Part shown: in pieces, positions 8,470-18,841 of the stretch | Position numbering within the stretch: position 1 is the stretch's first letter | Layout of the letters: every line of letters starts with the position of its first letter | From: Thermoplasmata archaeon | GTDB lineage: Archaea; Thermoplasmatota; Thermoplasmata; Thermoplasmatales; Thermoplasmataceae | DNA: 64,000 bases | Direction: 5' to 3' | Assembly: GCA_021797355.1 (NCBI GenBank) | Contig: JAJZZX010000002.1 | Coordinates: 62,001 to 126,000 of the forward strand | Position numbers and translations under genes: made by a program | Notes under the pieces: generated by a model | Databases searched by the model: none | Seen by the model: the letters and a program-made list of their open reading frames with translations, nothing else | What the model was told of the DNA's origin: nothing

Positions 8470-8510
8470 CAGTGAGAGAATTGGGTACCAATAAAAAAAG
8501 TTTGGAGTGC

Positions 8511-10190
8511 CTAAGCACCGCTCATGGCAGCAAGCGAGTGGAATTCATTCTTCTGGTCAAGACCCCACCTCTTGACCTTCTCTATGTCCACACCCTTCTT
8601 CTTTGCCATGGATTCAACGAACTTCATCATCAGGAGCCCACCCCCGGATATGATTGAGCCGGTTCCAAGCCTGGCAAATATATTTCCGTGGGCATCCCTG
8701 AAGCCGTCCCTGGAGGCCATCTTGGCAAGATGCCTGTATGAAGCATAGTATACTGCCAGCTGGTCCGCCGTAAGCACATCGGTGTTCAGCTCCCTGGACT
8801 TGATCCTTCCCAGCGGAACGTTGACAAGCGGGGTAACGGTGAACTCGAAAGGCCTACCATGAGCATAGGAATTGCTCAGCCTGTTGACCATTGCTATGGT
8901 GTCCCACATGTCCTCCACAGTTTCGCCCTCCTGGCCAACCTGTATGGTGAATGCAGGCCTCCAGTAGTTAGTGGTCTCAACAAACACTCCCTGCCAGACG
9001 ATCTCCTGCCACGTGCCATCCGGACCAATCCTCAGGGGAAGCGTCTTGTTAGGCATGTGCTTCTTCGCCAGTTCATCGCTCCCTGTCTCTACGCCAGTCT
9101 GGATGCCTATCCAGTTCCTTGGGCCGGTCCTGAGTATCTTGGAAAGTTTTTCCATCATCTCAGGGTATCCGGCAGGAATGGAGATCCTCCCGTGGGTGGG
9201 ATTGGATGTCTTTATGCCGGGAACGCTTATGGCGGCTGAAAAGAGTTCAGACAGCGCCTCCTCGTTTGGAGCGAACATTGCTCCATGCTTGTATCCGAAT
9301 ATCTCATCAGAGTGGAGCCAGGCGTTGTCTATTCCACCGCGCTGGTTTACCTTTATCTCATTTACTATGCGTTCCACTGAATTGTACCTCAGGGGCCTGA
9401 GGGTAACCTCGCAGAAGTCGCACCCTACTCCGCATCCCCTCATGACTTCAACCATCCCCTTCATGGATGGGTTCACTATCTCAGGTATATCCTCAAGCCT
9501 GGGATATGCAGATTTAGTTATTCCCCTGGCTATGAAAAGGTCATCCTTCTTGACTACCTTCCTGAAATTGTCATCATACGTCATGTATCCCCTGTGGAAG
9601 AGGGTGCTGTCAATGCTGTCCTCAGCGATCTGATCAAATAGCGTCTCCGCAATATCGTCTATCTCTCCCTGCACTATGTAGTCAAAATGATATTTTTCTA
9701 TCTCATCCCTTAGTATCGTGAATTCCCATACCCCGGGGCCACCAACCACAAGCTTTGCCTTCTTGCCGGCCCTAACTGCATTAATTCTGGCTATGAGTGC
9801 GTCCCACTCCTTCCTGACCCACGCCATCATCTCCCCGCCAAAGAGGGCGTAGTATGACATTGTGGTCGGGCCAATTCCAAGAGGGTCCATGGTGGAGACG
9901 CCTATGACCTTCGTATCATCCGTGATGAAGCGCTCAAGATAGTCCTCATGGGCCACTGCAACATCTTTCTTGGGAAACTTTCTGAGCAGAGCTGCCTCGA
10001 TCTTCCTCAGGGCATATGGGGCAAATACTGCCTCGCCATTGGGATGCGCCGGAGGGGCCGGCCCCTTGAGGAATCTGTATACTGGCCCAGGCACGGCCTG
10101 CCCTGGGGCACAGGGCAGGAAATCAAGAAGCGGAAAATTTCTGTATTCATAACTTAACGTGGAATCTGATACCAGTACGAACTTGGTCAT
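8511..10190 (-). CDS. B12-binding-type radical SAM protein, candidate lipid-modifying enzyme
   Basis: The 559-residue protein has an N-terminal region of the cobalamin-binding type and then a radical SAM core. The iron-sulfur motif is CGVGCDFC (CxxxCxxC), in MRGCGVGCDFCEV near residue 260. Before it, KLVVGGPGVWEFT and DYIVQGEIDDI are typical of B12-binding radical SAM proteins. GIQTGVETGSDELAKKHMPN is part of the SAM-binding barrel. Archaeal enzymes of this shape include the GDGT ring synthases and the tetraether synthase of membrane lipid synthesis. Thermoplasmatales make cyclised tetraethers, so that role is plausible, but the family contains many unrelated enzymes and I cannot assign the substrate. 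The ATG has AGGAG ten bases upstream and an AATATTTAT box at 10231-10240. Confidence 0.8.
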   Translation of the reverse strand: MTKFVLVSDSTLSYEYRNFPLLDFLPCAPGQAVPGPVYRFLKGPAPPAHPNGEAVFAPYALRKIEAALLRKFPKKDVAVAHEDYLERFITDDTKVIGVSTMDPLGIGPTTMSYYALFGGEMMAWVRKEWDALIARINAVRAGKKAKLVVGGPGVWEFTILRDEIEKYHFDYIVQGEIDDIAETLFDQIAEDSIDSTLFHRGYMTYDDNFRKVVKKDDLFIARGITKSAYPRLEDIPEIVNPSMKGMVEVMRGCGVGCDFCEVTLRPLRYNSVERIVNEIKVNQRGGIDNAWLHSDEIFGYKHGAMFAPNEEALSELFSAAISVPGIKTSNPTHGRISIPAGYPEMMEKLSKILRTGPRNWIGIQTGVETGSDELAKKHMPNKTLPLRIGPDGTWQEIVWQGVFVETTNYWRPAFTIQVGQEGETVEDMWDTIAMVNRLSNSYAHGRPFEFTVTPLVNVPLGRIKSRELNTDVLTADQLAVYYASYRHLAKMASRDGFRDAHGNIFARLGTGSIISGGGLLMMKFVESMAKKKGVDIEKVKRWGLDQKNEFHSLAAMSGA

Positions 10191-11534
<1,344 letters not shown>

Positions 11535-11691
11535 ATGATCACTGCGGAAAGATGCAGCAAATAGCTTGCTTCCAGCAGGCATTAAATGGCAGGGAATCCC
11601 TTCCATCGAATTGAAGGGCACCTGGCCATCCCATGGGCTTAATCCTGTTAAACTGCTAAATATAATAACAAATGTCATATTAACATCTGGT

Positions 11692-12252
11692 ATGTTAGTG
11701 ATACCCTCAAGCGCCGGTGCATTCACTGCCACACAGGGAAGCCCCATCCCTGGATCATACGGGGATTTGGCCATTTTCCTGGCCATAATTGCACTCATTG
11801 TTGTAAGGAGAATAATAAGGGGAATCTACGGAAGGCGGTACAGTACGGGAAGGGTTCTGTTCCTGCCAGTTTTCTACATCGTGCTCACACTTGCATTCGT
11901 GCTCTTCCTTGACTCTGGAAACCAATACTTCTACTACATCCTGCTGCTAATACCAGCTGGCCTAGTAGCAGGCCTCAGGGTTGGCGGCGGGGCCAGCTTC
12001 TTCCTGAAAAATGGTGAGGTCTATTACAAGAGATCCCCATATATAATGGTATTCTGGCTGGTCTCGTATATTGCGCGCCTAATACTGCTCTTCCTGTATC
12101 CAACAAACCTGGAAATAGCATTCGCTGTGGATGCAGTCCTAGCAATAACTGCCGGGCTTATCGTGGGGGAGGCCATACATCTCATAGAGGGCAGGAAAGC
12201 CTTCAAGCCCCAGATGGAAGACGAAAATGAGCGGTTTGTGATAAACCAGTGA
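11692..12252 (+). CDS. Multi-pass membrane protein, unknown function
   Basis: The 186-residue protein has about five or six hydrophobic segments (near YGDLAIFLAIIALIVV, VLFLPVFYIVLTLAFVLFL, YFYYILLLIPAGLVAGL, MVFWLVSYIARLILLFL and IAFAVDAVLAITAGLIVG). The motif RRIIRGIYGRRYSTGRVLFL after the first segment, with arginines at the membrane edge, recalls the CcdC/DUF1453 kind of membrane protein, but that is a weak likeness. The start at 11692 is preferred because AAATATAATA lies at 11658-11667, the right distance for a leaderless mRNA; frames starting earlier would include the promoter. A tail of acidic residues ends the protein in the cytoplasm. Confidence 0.75.
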   Translation: MLVIPSSAGAFTATQGSPIPGSYGDLAIFLAIIALIVVRRIIRGIYGRRYSTGRVLFLPVFYIVLTLAFVLFLDSGNQYFYYILLLIPAGLVAGLRVGGGASFFLKNGEVYYKRSPYIMVFWLVSYIARLILLFLYPTNLEIAFAVDAVLAITAGLIVGEAIHLIEGRKAFKPQMEDENERFVINQ

Positions 12253-12304
12253 AGCCAGGCCGTATGCCATTGGTCAATTGTTTCCAGGAGCTGGCGGCAA
12301 TTCC

Positions 12305-12979
12305 ATGAGAGCACATGCTGGCATAAGGCCTTCTGCAATGATGGCCATATCCGCAGGCTATGTGCCGTCAGGAATAGCATATGGTGCCATAGCCACCACA
12401 CTTCATGTGCCAGTTTATGTTACCTTGGCCCTGTCTGCGCTGGTGTATTCCGGCGCTGTCCAGTCTGCATTTCTAGGCTTCTGGACCATAGGGCTTGATC
12501 CAGGCGCACTTCTTCTCACGGCATTTCTTCTCAATCTTCGCCATACCTTTTACGGCCCCCATATTGGAAGCATCAGGGGAGACCTGCGGTTGAAAGACAT
12601 ACTTGCCATATCTCCGCTGCTAACCGATGAGGTATATGCTCTGTCGGTGAGCGAACCCCCCATCCCGGCAGGCTCTGTGCGTGCACTCAGCATTTACGCC
12701 TACATCAACTGGGTTGGTTCATCCGCAATTGGTTCCTTGGCGGCAATAGCACTCCCCGCAAGAGTTGACCTTGCCATGGCAATCGCTCTCCCGGCACTCT
12801 TCCTGGCCCTGCTCGTGCCCAAGGTGGCTGACCGCTCAACAGCCATCGCGGCAGCATCATCCGGTGCAATTGCTGTGGCTATCAGGCTTATGGGGCTCCA
12901 GTCATATTTCATAATACTCCCAATAGCTGTCGGAGCTGCAGCAGGCTTCTTTGCCATAAGTAGGAGGCGAAAGCCATGA
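12305..12979 (+). CDS. azlC: AzlC family branched-chain amino acid exporter, large subunit
   Basis: The 224-residue protein is the large subunit of an AzlCD exporter, which moves branched-chain amino acids or related compounds out of the cell. The family signature is seen at GYVPSGIAYGAIA, followed by ALVYSGAVQSAFLG and the motif LNLRHTFYG. Six or more hydrophobic helices are visible. The ATG at 12305 was chosen over a TTG 27 bases earlier because the family begins close to the first helix. The stop codon overlaps the start of the AzlD gene as ATGA, which shows translational coupling of the two subunits. Confidence 0.9.
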   Translation: MRAHAGIRPSAMMAISAGYVPSGIAYGAIATTLHVPVYVTLALSALVYSGAVQSAFLGFWTIGLDPGALLLTAFLLNLRHTFYGPHIGSIRGDLRLKDILAISPLLTDEVYALSVSEPPIPAGSVRALSIYAYINWVGSSAIGSLAAIALPARVDLAMAIALPALFLALLVPKVADRSTAIAAASSGAIAVAIRLMGLQSYFIILPIAVGAAAGFFAISRRRKP

Positions 12980-13266
12980 TTATAATTGCCATTATAGCTC
13001 TGCTTGCAGCACTGAGCCTCCTTCAGAGGCTTCTGCCGTGGATCCTCATGTCAAGACTGCACGGACGGAAGGGGGCACAGGAACTCTTCAACCTCTTTGC
13101 TGTGTCCGCATTTGCCACACTGGCCGTCTATAACGTGACTGCAATCAGCTTTTCATCCATCCTTTCGCTTGCAGCTGCAGTGGCGATTGCAGTGAAGACA
13201 AGGAACCTGGGATACGCTGTGCTATGTGCCATTGCAATATCGCTGGCATTATCCTATAGGCCGTAA
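12976..13266 (+). CDS. azlD: AzlD family exporter small subunit
   Basis: This 96-residue, three-to-four-helix membrane protein is the usual partner of AzlC. The motif LQRLLPWILMSRL matches the AzlD pattern, in which a helix is followed by a conserved RxxP(F/W). The gene overlaps azlC by four bases (ATGA), so both are made from one transcript in a set ratio. A gene-free stretch of about 200 bases follows, in which I see nothing recognisable. Confidence 0.88.
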   Translation: MIIIAIIALLAALSLLQRLLPWILMSRLHGRKGAQELFNLFAVSAFATLAVYNVTAISFSSILSLAAAVAIAVKTRNLGYAVLCAIAISLALSYRP

Positions 13267-13475
13267 TAGGAATGACCGCCACAGATCTTGCAGTGTTGAC
13301 AAGCTCATCCGGATACTATCGCTCATGCCACAGCCCCGGACAGGAGGTATTTTAACCTGATAAGGCACCAAGCAGGAAGGGTGTGGATGGAAAAAGCCCC
13401 AGGAATAAACATGGCACTGTCCATTAAGCATGAGCCCCCAGTTCTACGGCTAGGATGCCGGATGTATGGTAGTTT

Positions 13476-14432
13476 TTATTGCGGCTGGGCATCCTGATCC
13501 AGGGATTCCACATCCATGACATAGTGGATGTCAAGTTCCCAGTCAGGGAATTTCTTTATGGCCTCCTTCATGGTATTGAAGAAATCCGGAAGGACAACCC
13601 TCGGAACGACAGTGGAGAAGTAGAACGTCTTTCCATGAAGCTTCTGCGGCATCCCCAGTGTTATTGTGAAGTTCTCGGACGCCTGCTTCACGAAGAACTC
13701 GATGATTGGATTGGAGAATGATGTCTCATAAATCCGATCCTTCTGTGATATCTCTGTAACAAAGGAATTCTTGTCAGTGAGTAGGGTGTGCTCATCATAG
13801 TATACCGCCCTTATCTCGTCTCCGAGCAGATACTTCATCTCCCTTGTCCAGCTGACGCCGAGATTCAAGATGACGGGGTCATTGGTTATGTTCATGAATG
13901 ATGGTGGAACGGAGCTTGTGATCTCCACATACTTCAGAGGAGTGATCTGCGACAGCTCCATGAATGACTGGATGGCCCCCCCGCTTGGCCCTATATACTG
14001 GATAGCGTAGCGGTCGAAGTCCATGAACCCGGATCTCAGCGCATGGGTAACCTTGGTCTCATCATTGGAATGGAACCTGAAGTATACATAACAGTACCCA
14101 TCTTGGATGACAACCCCATCCACAACAACAGAAGGTACACCATTGAGCCCCTTGAAGCCTTCAAGGAATTTTGTGCCGGTAAGCTCTATCCTGAACATCA
14201 CCGCATCCCTCGTCTGCCTTATGTCGAATTTTTCAAGGTCTCTGAGATCATCCTGATCAAAGGGGTACTGCTTATCCAAGTTGACAATGGCATATCCGCC
14301 ATCCCTTGTAACTCTTACCCTCACAACCATTGGAACATTATGCTTCAGTGAAAAATCCAGAACCGGAGAATCCACAGAGAATGAAAACACGACCAGCCTG
14401 TCAAGCCTGTTGTTGATCTCTTCAATAATCAT
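13476..14432 (-). CDS. Thermoplasmata-type protein of unknown function
   Basis: I do not recognise this 318-residue protein. It has no signal peptide, membrane span, cysteine cluster or nucleotide-binding loop. It reads as a mixed alpha/beta soluble protein with alternating hydrophobic strands, such as RLVVFSFSVDSPVLDFSL, VPMVVRVRVTRDG and VVDGVVIQDGYCYVYFRF. The middle contains LKYVEITSSVPPSF and a Trp-rich piece LNLGVSWTREMKYLLGDE. A proline-rich stretch and an acidic, glutamine-containing tail end it. Codon use and GC match the neighbours, so it looks native rather than recently acquired. The ATG has no Shine-Dalgarno sequence. Confidence 0.7.
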   Translation of the reverse strand: MIIEEINNRLDRLVVFSFSVDSPVLDFSLKHNVPMVVRVRVTRDGGYAIVNLDKQYPFDQDDLRDLEKFDIRQTRDAVMFRIELTGTKFLEGFKGLNGVPSVVVDGVVIQDGYCYVYFRFHSNDETKVTHALRSGFMDFDRYAIQYIGPSGGAIQSFMELSQITPLKYVEITSSVPPSFMNITNDPVILNLGVSWTREMKYLLGDEIRAVYYDEHTLLTDKNSFVTEISQKDRIYETSFSNPIIEFFVKQASENFTITLGMPQKLHGKTFYFSTVVPRVVLPDFFNTMKEAIKKFPDWELDIHYVMDVESLDQDAQPQ

Positions 14433-14510
14433 CAGGAGGATTAAGCACCTGGTGGCTTAAAAATTATCCATCCGGCTTGCCGCTTCACTGAAACTGGCCA
14501 AATATTGCCA

Positions 14511-15140
14511 TTATGCACTGGATTCAAGGAAATCCTCAACTGCGTCAAAGAACTCATCAGGCCTGTCAATATAAGCGGGATGCCTCGCGCCCTCTATGAT
14601 CCTTAGCCTTGATCCTTTTACCAATGCTGAATATTCGGGTCCAAGAGATACTGGCACCACTGAATCTTGTGAACCCCAGACAAAGAGCACCGGCCTCAAA
14701 ATCTTCCTTAGGTCGTCCTTTCTGCCCTCTATCCATGCAGGTGCCACGGCTATGACTTTGTCCACCATTTCCGGGGTCTCGATGGCAAAGGAAATTGCCA
14801 TCCCTCCGCCCATCGATGCCCCAAGAACACTTAGCCTGCCGAGGCCAACAGCCTCAGCATAGTCATGAATGAAGAGGGCTCCATTGCCTATGATCCCCCT
14901 CTGTATTGCATATCTTTCCGAAATCGGCGACATGCCAAATCCAGGATAGTCCGGGGAGTAGACGTTGTATCCCAGGTGTGGCAGCCTTGAGAATGCACCC
15001 ACATTCTGCCAGTCCTTTGACGTGAACGACCAGCCGTGCAGGAGTACAATATTCCTGGTGTTGCCTTTCATTATTGAGTATCTATGGAAAACCCTGGAAC
15101 CGGAAACTTCAACAAAGCCTTCAGCAATTTCTCCAGCCAT
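14511..15140 (-). CDS. Alpha/beta hydrolase
   Basis: The 209-residue protein is a compact alpha/beta hydrolase. The oxyanion motif is LLHGWSFTSKDW and the nucleophile elbow GASMGGG. The acid lies in WGSQDSVVP and the histidine in GARHPAYIDRPDEF. The cap domain is almost absent: only about 15 residues separate strand 6 (VIAVAPAW) from the next core segment, so the active site would be open. The ATG at 15140 was chosen over a TTG 15 bases earlier. The substrate cannot be told. It is followed on the same strand by the unknown 318-residue gene. Confidence 0.88.
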   Translation of the reverse strand: MAGEIAEGFVEVSGSRVFHRYSIMKGNTRNIVLLHGWSFTSKDWQNVGAFSRLPHLGYNVYSPDYPGFGMSPISERYAIQRGIIGNGALFIHDYAEAVGLGRLSVLGASMGGGMAISFAIETPEMVDKVIAVAPAWIEGRKDDLRKILRPVLFVWGSQDSVVPVSLGPEYSALVKGSRLRIIEGARHPAYIDRPDEFFDAVEDFLESSA

Positions 15141-15207
15141 AATATGGGATTGCAATGATGAATTTCTAAATGACGGCTCTCATTTCCAACGGAATGTTTG
15201 ACGATTA

Positions 15208-16851
15208 TCAGTGGCGCCTGACCATGTATCTGAGATTCATTCTTGTTCCCGAGTAGATCAGCGGGGGCGTCTCCTTCAAATCAGGCGCTATATTGGGCTT
15301 GAATTCCATCCTTTCCAGTATATCCCTGTCAATATCTATTCCGGGTGCAACCTCGTCAAGCCTCAGCCCGCTTGGAGTCAGTGTGAAGACGCATCTTTCA
15401 GTGAAGTACCTGACAACCTTGGAATACTTCACGGCCTGGCTTCCGCTGAAGAATATCTTGTAAACATTATCCACGAATTTCATCGTATCGCCATCCTTGA
15501 GTATGCGCAGCTTTCCGTTTTCAACGGAAATATCACTCTTCCCGGCTGTGAACGTTCCGGCGAAGAACACCCTGGGCGTCCCCTCAGCGATGACGGGAAA
15601 TCCACCAGGTCCGGTGAGCATTGACGGAAGATAGGAGGGGTTGACATTTCCGCTTCTGTCGACTTGCAGGAATCCAAGCGAGGCAGTGTCTATTATGCCA
15701 CCCTCATAGTTGGAGAACATGTCAGGGATTGTTGAAAGGGCAAATGCGCCCATGGAGATGCCAAAATCTGCCCCGGTGAGTGCGATTCCTCCCCAGGGGC
15801 CGGATTCCACAACGCTAACGATATCCCTTGACAGGCCCTCGTCAGAAATGATGCCGGAAAGTATGGCCGGAACTCCCACCCCCAGGTTTATGAGTATGGG
15901 CGCCCCCTCCTGGTTCAGCAGGTCGATAAGATCCAGTGCAACACGCCTGGCAATTATATCGTGTATTGGTGATTTTGGCCTATTCCCAATTTCAGAAAGT
16001 ATGTGGTCGGTGTTCTCGGGATTCACCCTGAAGCATGCCCTGGGATCGTACTCAAACGAGCTAGCCTGCCAGTGGTACTTGGCAGGAGACTGGACAACAT
16101 AATCAACAAGTGGATAGGGGACCTCAACCTGCCTTGGGGAAAAAGTGCTTCCCTGGACAACCCTCTTAACCTGGGCAATCACAATGCCCGGACCAGGCCG
16201 TGCCTTGGTTGCCTGTGCAATGCTCATGACAGTACCTCTTATGGGCTCATCCTCCATGCTGAGGTTGCCGAGACGGTCAGTGGATGTTACCCTGATGAGT
16301 GCAACCTGTGGTTTAGGTGCCCGGTAGATGAGGAAATTTTCACTCGAAAAATCGATCTTGGTAACACTGCAGACGCTCTCTTTCCTGGCGCTTTCGTTGA
16401 GTGCGCCGGAATCCTGATCAGGGTCCAGGAAGGTGCCGATCCCTATTTTTGTCAGCAGACCCGGCCTCCCTGAGGCAATCTCCCTGAACCAGTATGCAGT
16501 GACACCAATTGGCCAGCCGTATACAGGGAATTTATCCTCAAGGGTCATCTTCTGCAGGTATGGCGAAAAGCCCATGAACGGAACGAGCATTCCCCGTATG
16601 AAGCTGTAGTCGCCCGTCTCGTGCATGTCCTTGAGGACTATGTCAAGCGCTCTGCCGGGAGATGCGGGCAAAGCATCAGTTTCAATAAATAGTGACCTGG
16701 GATGGCCCGTGGCCCTGTATTTCCGGTAAAGCTCGAGAATAAGGTATTCAGGCGTAGTCGCGAGATTGAAGCCTGACACTCCAAGAACATGACCGTCATG
16801 CACCTCTTCAAGATAGCCTGTATCCCCTTCAAGCGAGAGCTCCGGACGCAT
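15208..16851 (-). CDS. Acyl-CoA:carboxylate CoA-transferase (fused alpha/beta subunits)
   Basis: The 547-residue protein is a family I CoA-transferase with both halves in one chain, like propionate or acetate CoA-transferases (YdiF type). The first half carries GVSGFNLATTPEYLI, the second half INLGVGVPAIL. The catalytic glutamate lies in VVESGPWGG, near residue 335. The reaction passes CoA between an acyl-CoA and a free acid through a glutamyl-CoA intermediate. Which acids are used cannot be told; breakdown of amino acids or of fatty acids would fit an organism living on peptides. It stands on the same strand as, and 67 bases before, the alpha/beta hydrolase gene. Confidence 0.9.
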   Translation of the reverse strand: MRPELSLEGDTGYLEEVHDGHVLGVSGFNLATTPEYLILELYRKYRATGHPRSLFIETDALPASPGRALDIVLKDMHETGDYSFIRGMLVPFMGFSPYLQKMTLEDKFPVYGWPIGVTAYWFREIASGRPGLLTKIGIGTFLDPDQDSGALNESARKESVCSVTKIDFSSENFLIYRAPKPQVALIRVTSTDRLGNLSMEDEPIRGTVMSIAQATKARPGPGIVIAQVKRVVQGSTFSPRQVEVPYPLVDYVVQSPAKYHWQASSFEYDPRACFRVNPENTDHILSEIGNRPKSPIHDIIARRVALDLIDLLNQEGAPILINLGVGVPAILSGIISDEGLSRDIVSVVESGPWGGIALTGADFGISMGAFALSTIPDMFSNYEGGIIDTASLGFLQVDRSGNVNPSYLPSMLTGPGGFPVIAEGTPRVFFAGTFTAGKSDISVENGKLRILKDGDTMKFVDNVYKIFFSGSQAVKYSKVVRYFTERCVFTLTPSGLRLDEVAPGIDIDRDILERMEFKPNIAPDLKETPPLIYSGTRMNLRYMVRRH

Positions 16852-16925
16852 TGTGATCTGGTGACTATGGGAGAAGCAGATAAAAAGGATATGCCTGATT
16901 GGTAAGTTAGGGGAAATGCAGGGGA

Positions 16926-17492
16926 TCAGGCCCTGGAATTGTATATGAGGTTGCTGAGGTGCTCAAGTATCTTGACTGCATATTCCTGTTTTGCAGTAAG
17001 GATAATCTCCGTGTCAAACCTGTATATCTTTTCTATGTTGACCTTCTGCAGCATAAGGTATTCCACAACAAAGAGAGTAAGACCTGGGCTTCTTGAAGCC
17101 TCGTCTGGGAGCTCTATCCTTATGAGCGCTAGATCACCATCGTCCATCTGGCCCATCAAGCACTTGAACCCTTTAGGGGTCCGTACTGCCACTATTGCAT
17201 TATCATCGATCTCACGGGGAGATGATACCAGCTTTTCCTTGTATTTGTAATCCAGAGACAGCTTGGAATTCTTCAGAAGATCTATCTGCTTCCCCCACGT
17301 CATCTCAGGCTTTATCTGAGTGAGGCTCTTGACAAGTGTGTTGATCTTGACGCTCTTTTCTGTCATGCTTTCCACGGTGGGCTGTATCTTCCTGGCAAGG
17401 TTGGCATAGTTGACCAGCCCGCTCTTGATCATCGTTGCATACAGGGGATTTTCCTGCACAACGAGTTTCACAGCATCGTTTATTTTAGTCAT
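16926..17492 (-). CDS. Putative archaeal regulator with HTH-like and ACT-like parts
   Basis: The 188-residue protein starts with the pattern DAVKLVVQENPLYATMIKSG followed by LVNYANLARKIQP. In archaeal proteins of this pattern a helical N-terminal part is joined to a small-molecule-binding, ACT-like C-terminal part. Here the C-terminal half contains the alternating strand and helix pieces NAIVAVRTP, DLALIRIELP and EIILTAKQEYAVKILEHL, which would suit such a fold. I infer a regulator of amino acid metabolism, but no ligand is suggested. The start at 17492 was chosen because the extra 23 residues before it, in an AT-rich stretch, look like promoter sequence read through. Confidence 0.6.
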   Translation of the reverse strand: MTKINDAVKLVVQENPLYATMIKSGLVNYANLARKIQPTVESMTEKSVKINTLVKSLTQIKPEMTWGKQIDLLKNSKLSLDYKYKEKLVSSPREIDDNAIVAVRTPKGFKCLMGQMDDGDLALIRIELPDEASRSPGLTLFVVEYLMLQKVNIEKIYRFDTEIILTAKQEYAVKILEHLSNLIYNSRA

Positions 17493-17585
17493 ATATATGT
17501 AATAATTACCATGTTTATGAATTTCACCACTCATGCTGAAGATACTGCACTTTAACACCAAGAGCGGCTGGAATGGCGGATTCGG

Positions 17586-18488
17586 ATGCTTACAGGATCA
17601 TCGGTCTTATATCCACGGCCAGAATCACCTTTCCAGTTGAGGGAAATCAAGTTTCTCATACCTTATGTTGTATTCACGGCCTTTTCATATTTCTTTGCCA
17701 AGAATGGGTTTCTGTACGCATCTCCACTTGTTTTCATGGCACTTAGGTACCTGATTGCAGGTGCAATACTGCTTGGCATGTCAAAACGGATCATTATTTC
17801 CAGGCAGCTACTTTTCCTATCGGCCGTAACTGTAACCAGCACAGTCTTCTGGGCATACGGCTTGTTATATGTATCGCCTTCGGAATCGGCAGTACTGAGC
17901 TATTCAATGCCCCTATTCTCCTTGCCCATAGCCTTCTTGCTTGTTTCGGAAAAACCTTCCCGCATGGAGATAGCCGGCATAATCGTCGGTTTTGCCGGTG
18001 TGTTCATATATGGAATACCTCTGCTTGCAGGATTCACCCTTGTGGGGATGATACTTACAATCGTCAATGCATTCTTCTGGGGGACTTTCACAGTGTTCTA
18101 CAGGAAGCTTAGGGACCATGATCCCATAGCTGTGAACGCCACGCAGTTTCTCATCGGGGCGGCAATAATGTTCGCTCTCAGTCCGCTGGATTTCAAGATA
18201 CACATAACAGTGCCGTTCCTTGAGGACCTCATATGGATGGCAACACTTGGAGGGGCACTGCAGTTCCTGCTATGGAACTACATGATAAGGATGAGCCGCG
18301 TAAACAGGATTACGGTACTGGCATTCAGCGTCCCAATATTTACCGTAGTGCTCGAGGCGGTAATGACCGGGAAGGTACCGGAAATATTCTCAACCGCAGG
18401 CGTTGCGGTAATGTTCCTGGGAATATTCCTATCAAGGCTCAGGGGAGGAATATCATCGGTGGTGCCAGAGGGAGCTGCTGAAAGGTGA
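17586..18488 (+). CDS. EamA/DMT family transporter
   Basis: The 300-residue protein has ten hydrophobic helices arranged as two EamA repeats, the mark of the drug/metabolite transporter superfamily. The first repeat includes FTAFSYFFAKNGFLYASP, and the sequence PLFSLPIAFLLVSEKPS closes it. The second repeat starts near GMILTIVNAFFWGTFTVFYR and ends with EAVMTGKVPE and GVAVMFLGIFLSRL. It probably exports or imports a small metabolite across the cell membrane. The start could also be slightly later, just before the first helix. A second member of this family is found at 51.5-52.4 kb. Confidence 0.88.
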   Translation: MLTGSSVLYPRPESPFQLREIKFLIPYVVFTAFSYFFAKNGFLYASPLVFMALRYLIAGAILLGMSKRIIISRQLLFLSAVTVTSTVFWAYGLLYVSPSESAVLSYSMPLFSLPIAFLLVSEKPSRMEIAGIIVGFAGVFIYGIPLLAGFTLVGMILTIVNAFFWGTFTVFYRKLRDHDPIAVNATQFLIGAAIMFALSPLDFKIHITVPFLEDLIWMATLGGALQFLLWNYMIRMSRVNRITVLAFSVPIFTVVLEAVMTGKVPEIFSTAGVAVMFLGIFLSRLRGGISSVVPEGAAER

Positions 18489-18516
18489 ATTCTTTACGGC
18501 AAAATATACACAATGA

Positions 18517-18693
18517 TTAATCACCTTCCCTGGTATTCATAGAACGGCGGTCATATTGGCTGATCCGGTCTCTCGCCAACTTGTGCTTGCCAATACCTCT
18601 CTTGCTTTTGATATCATCAGCAGCACTGGCCAAAACAGTGTCAAGATCCTCCTGTTTAAAATCCTGTGCCCCTTTGTTAATGTTTATGGTCAA
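18517..18693 (-). CDS. Tiny charged protein of accessory island
   Basis: This 58-residue frame starts at a TTG (18691-18693) and reads MTININKGAQDFKQ, then a helical, acidic middle (EDLDTVLASAADDIK) and a basic tail (HKLARDRISQYDRRS). The mix of charged residues and the regular amphipathic pattern look like a real soluble protein rather than a chance frame. It is the third of three small frames in a row on this strand. No Shine-Dalgarno sequence is seen, the TTG start is uncertain, and the true start may be an unusual codon or the N-terminus may be lost. I do not recognise a family. Confidence 0.42.
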   Translation of the reverse strand: MTININKGAQDFKQEDLDTVLASAADDIKSKRGIGKHKLARDRISQYDRRSMNTREGD

Positions 18694-18713
18694 ATTGCCT
18701 ATATTTCGATTAT

Positions 18714-18833
18714 TTATGCTAATTTTTCATTAGGTGAATTAAAGTTGATATCTTTTGTTTCCGGTTCTACCTTCAGCCAAGAAACGCCCCTCTTTATTAA
18801 TTTTAAAAGCGTTTGAATTAAAGCGAGCGTCAT
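18714..18833 (-). CDS. Tiny basic/amphipathic protein of accessory island
   Basis: This 39-residue frame begins MTLALIQTLLKLIKRGVSWL and ends with an acidic, Asn-rich tail. The start ATG lies eight bases after the stop of the 75-residue gene, which suggests co-transcription. The N-terminal half would form a short amphipathic helix that could lie on a membrane. No homologue comes to mind. With so short a frame the call rests mostly on position and spacing. Confidence 0.35.
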   Translation of the reverse strand: MTLALIQTLLKLIKRGVSWLKVEPETKDINFNSPNEKLA

Positions 18834-18841
18834 TGGAACGG

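Noticed and set aside
8470-8510. A replication origin next to cdc6
   Set aside because: The gap upstream of cdc6 is only 41 bases and shows no repeated origin-recognition box; only a T-run and TATA-like sequence are seen.
18556-18816. An 86-residue rightward frame
   Set aside because: It lies over two leftward frames with better composition and spacing, has no ribosome-binding site, and reads as low-complexity hydrophobic sequence.
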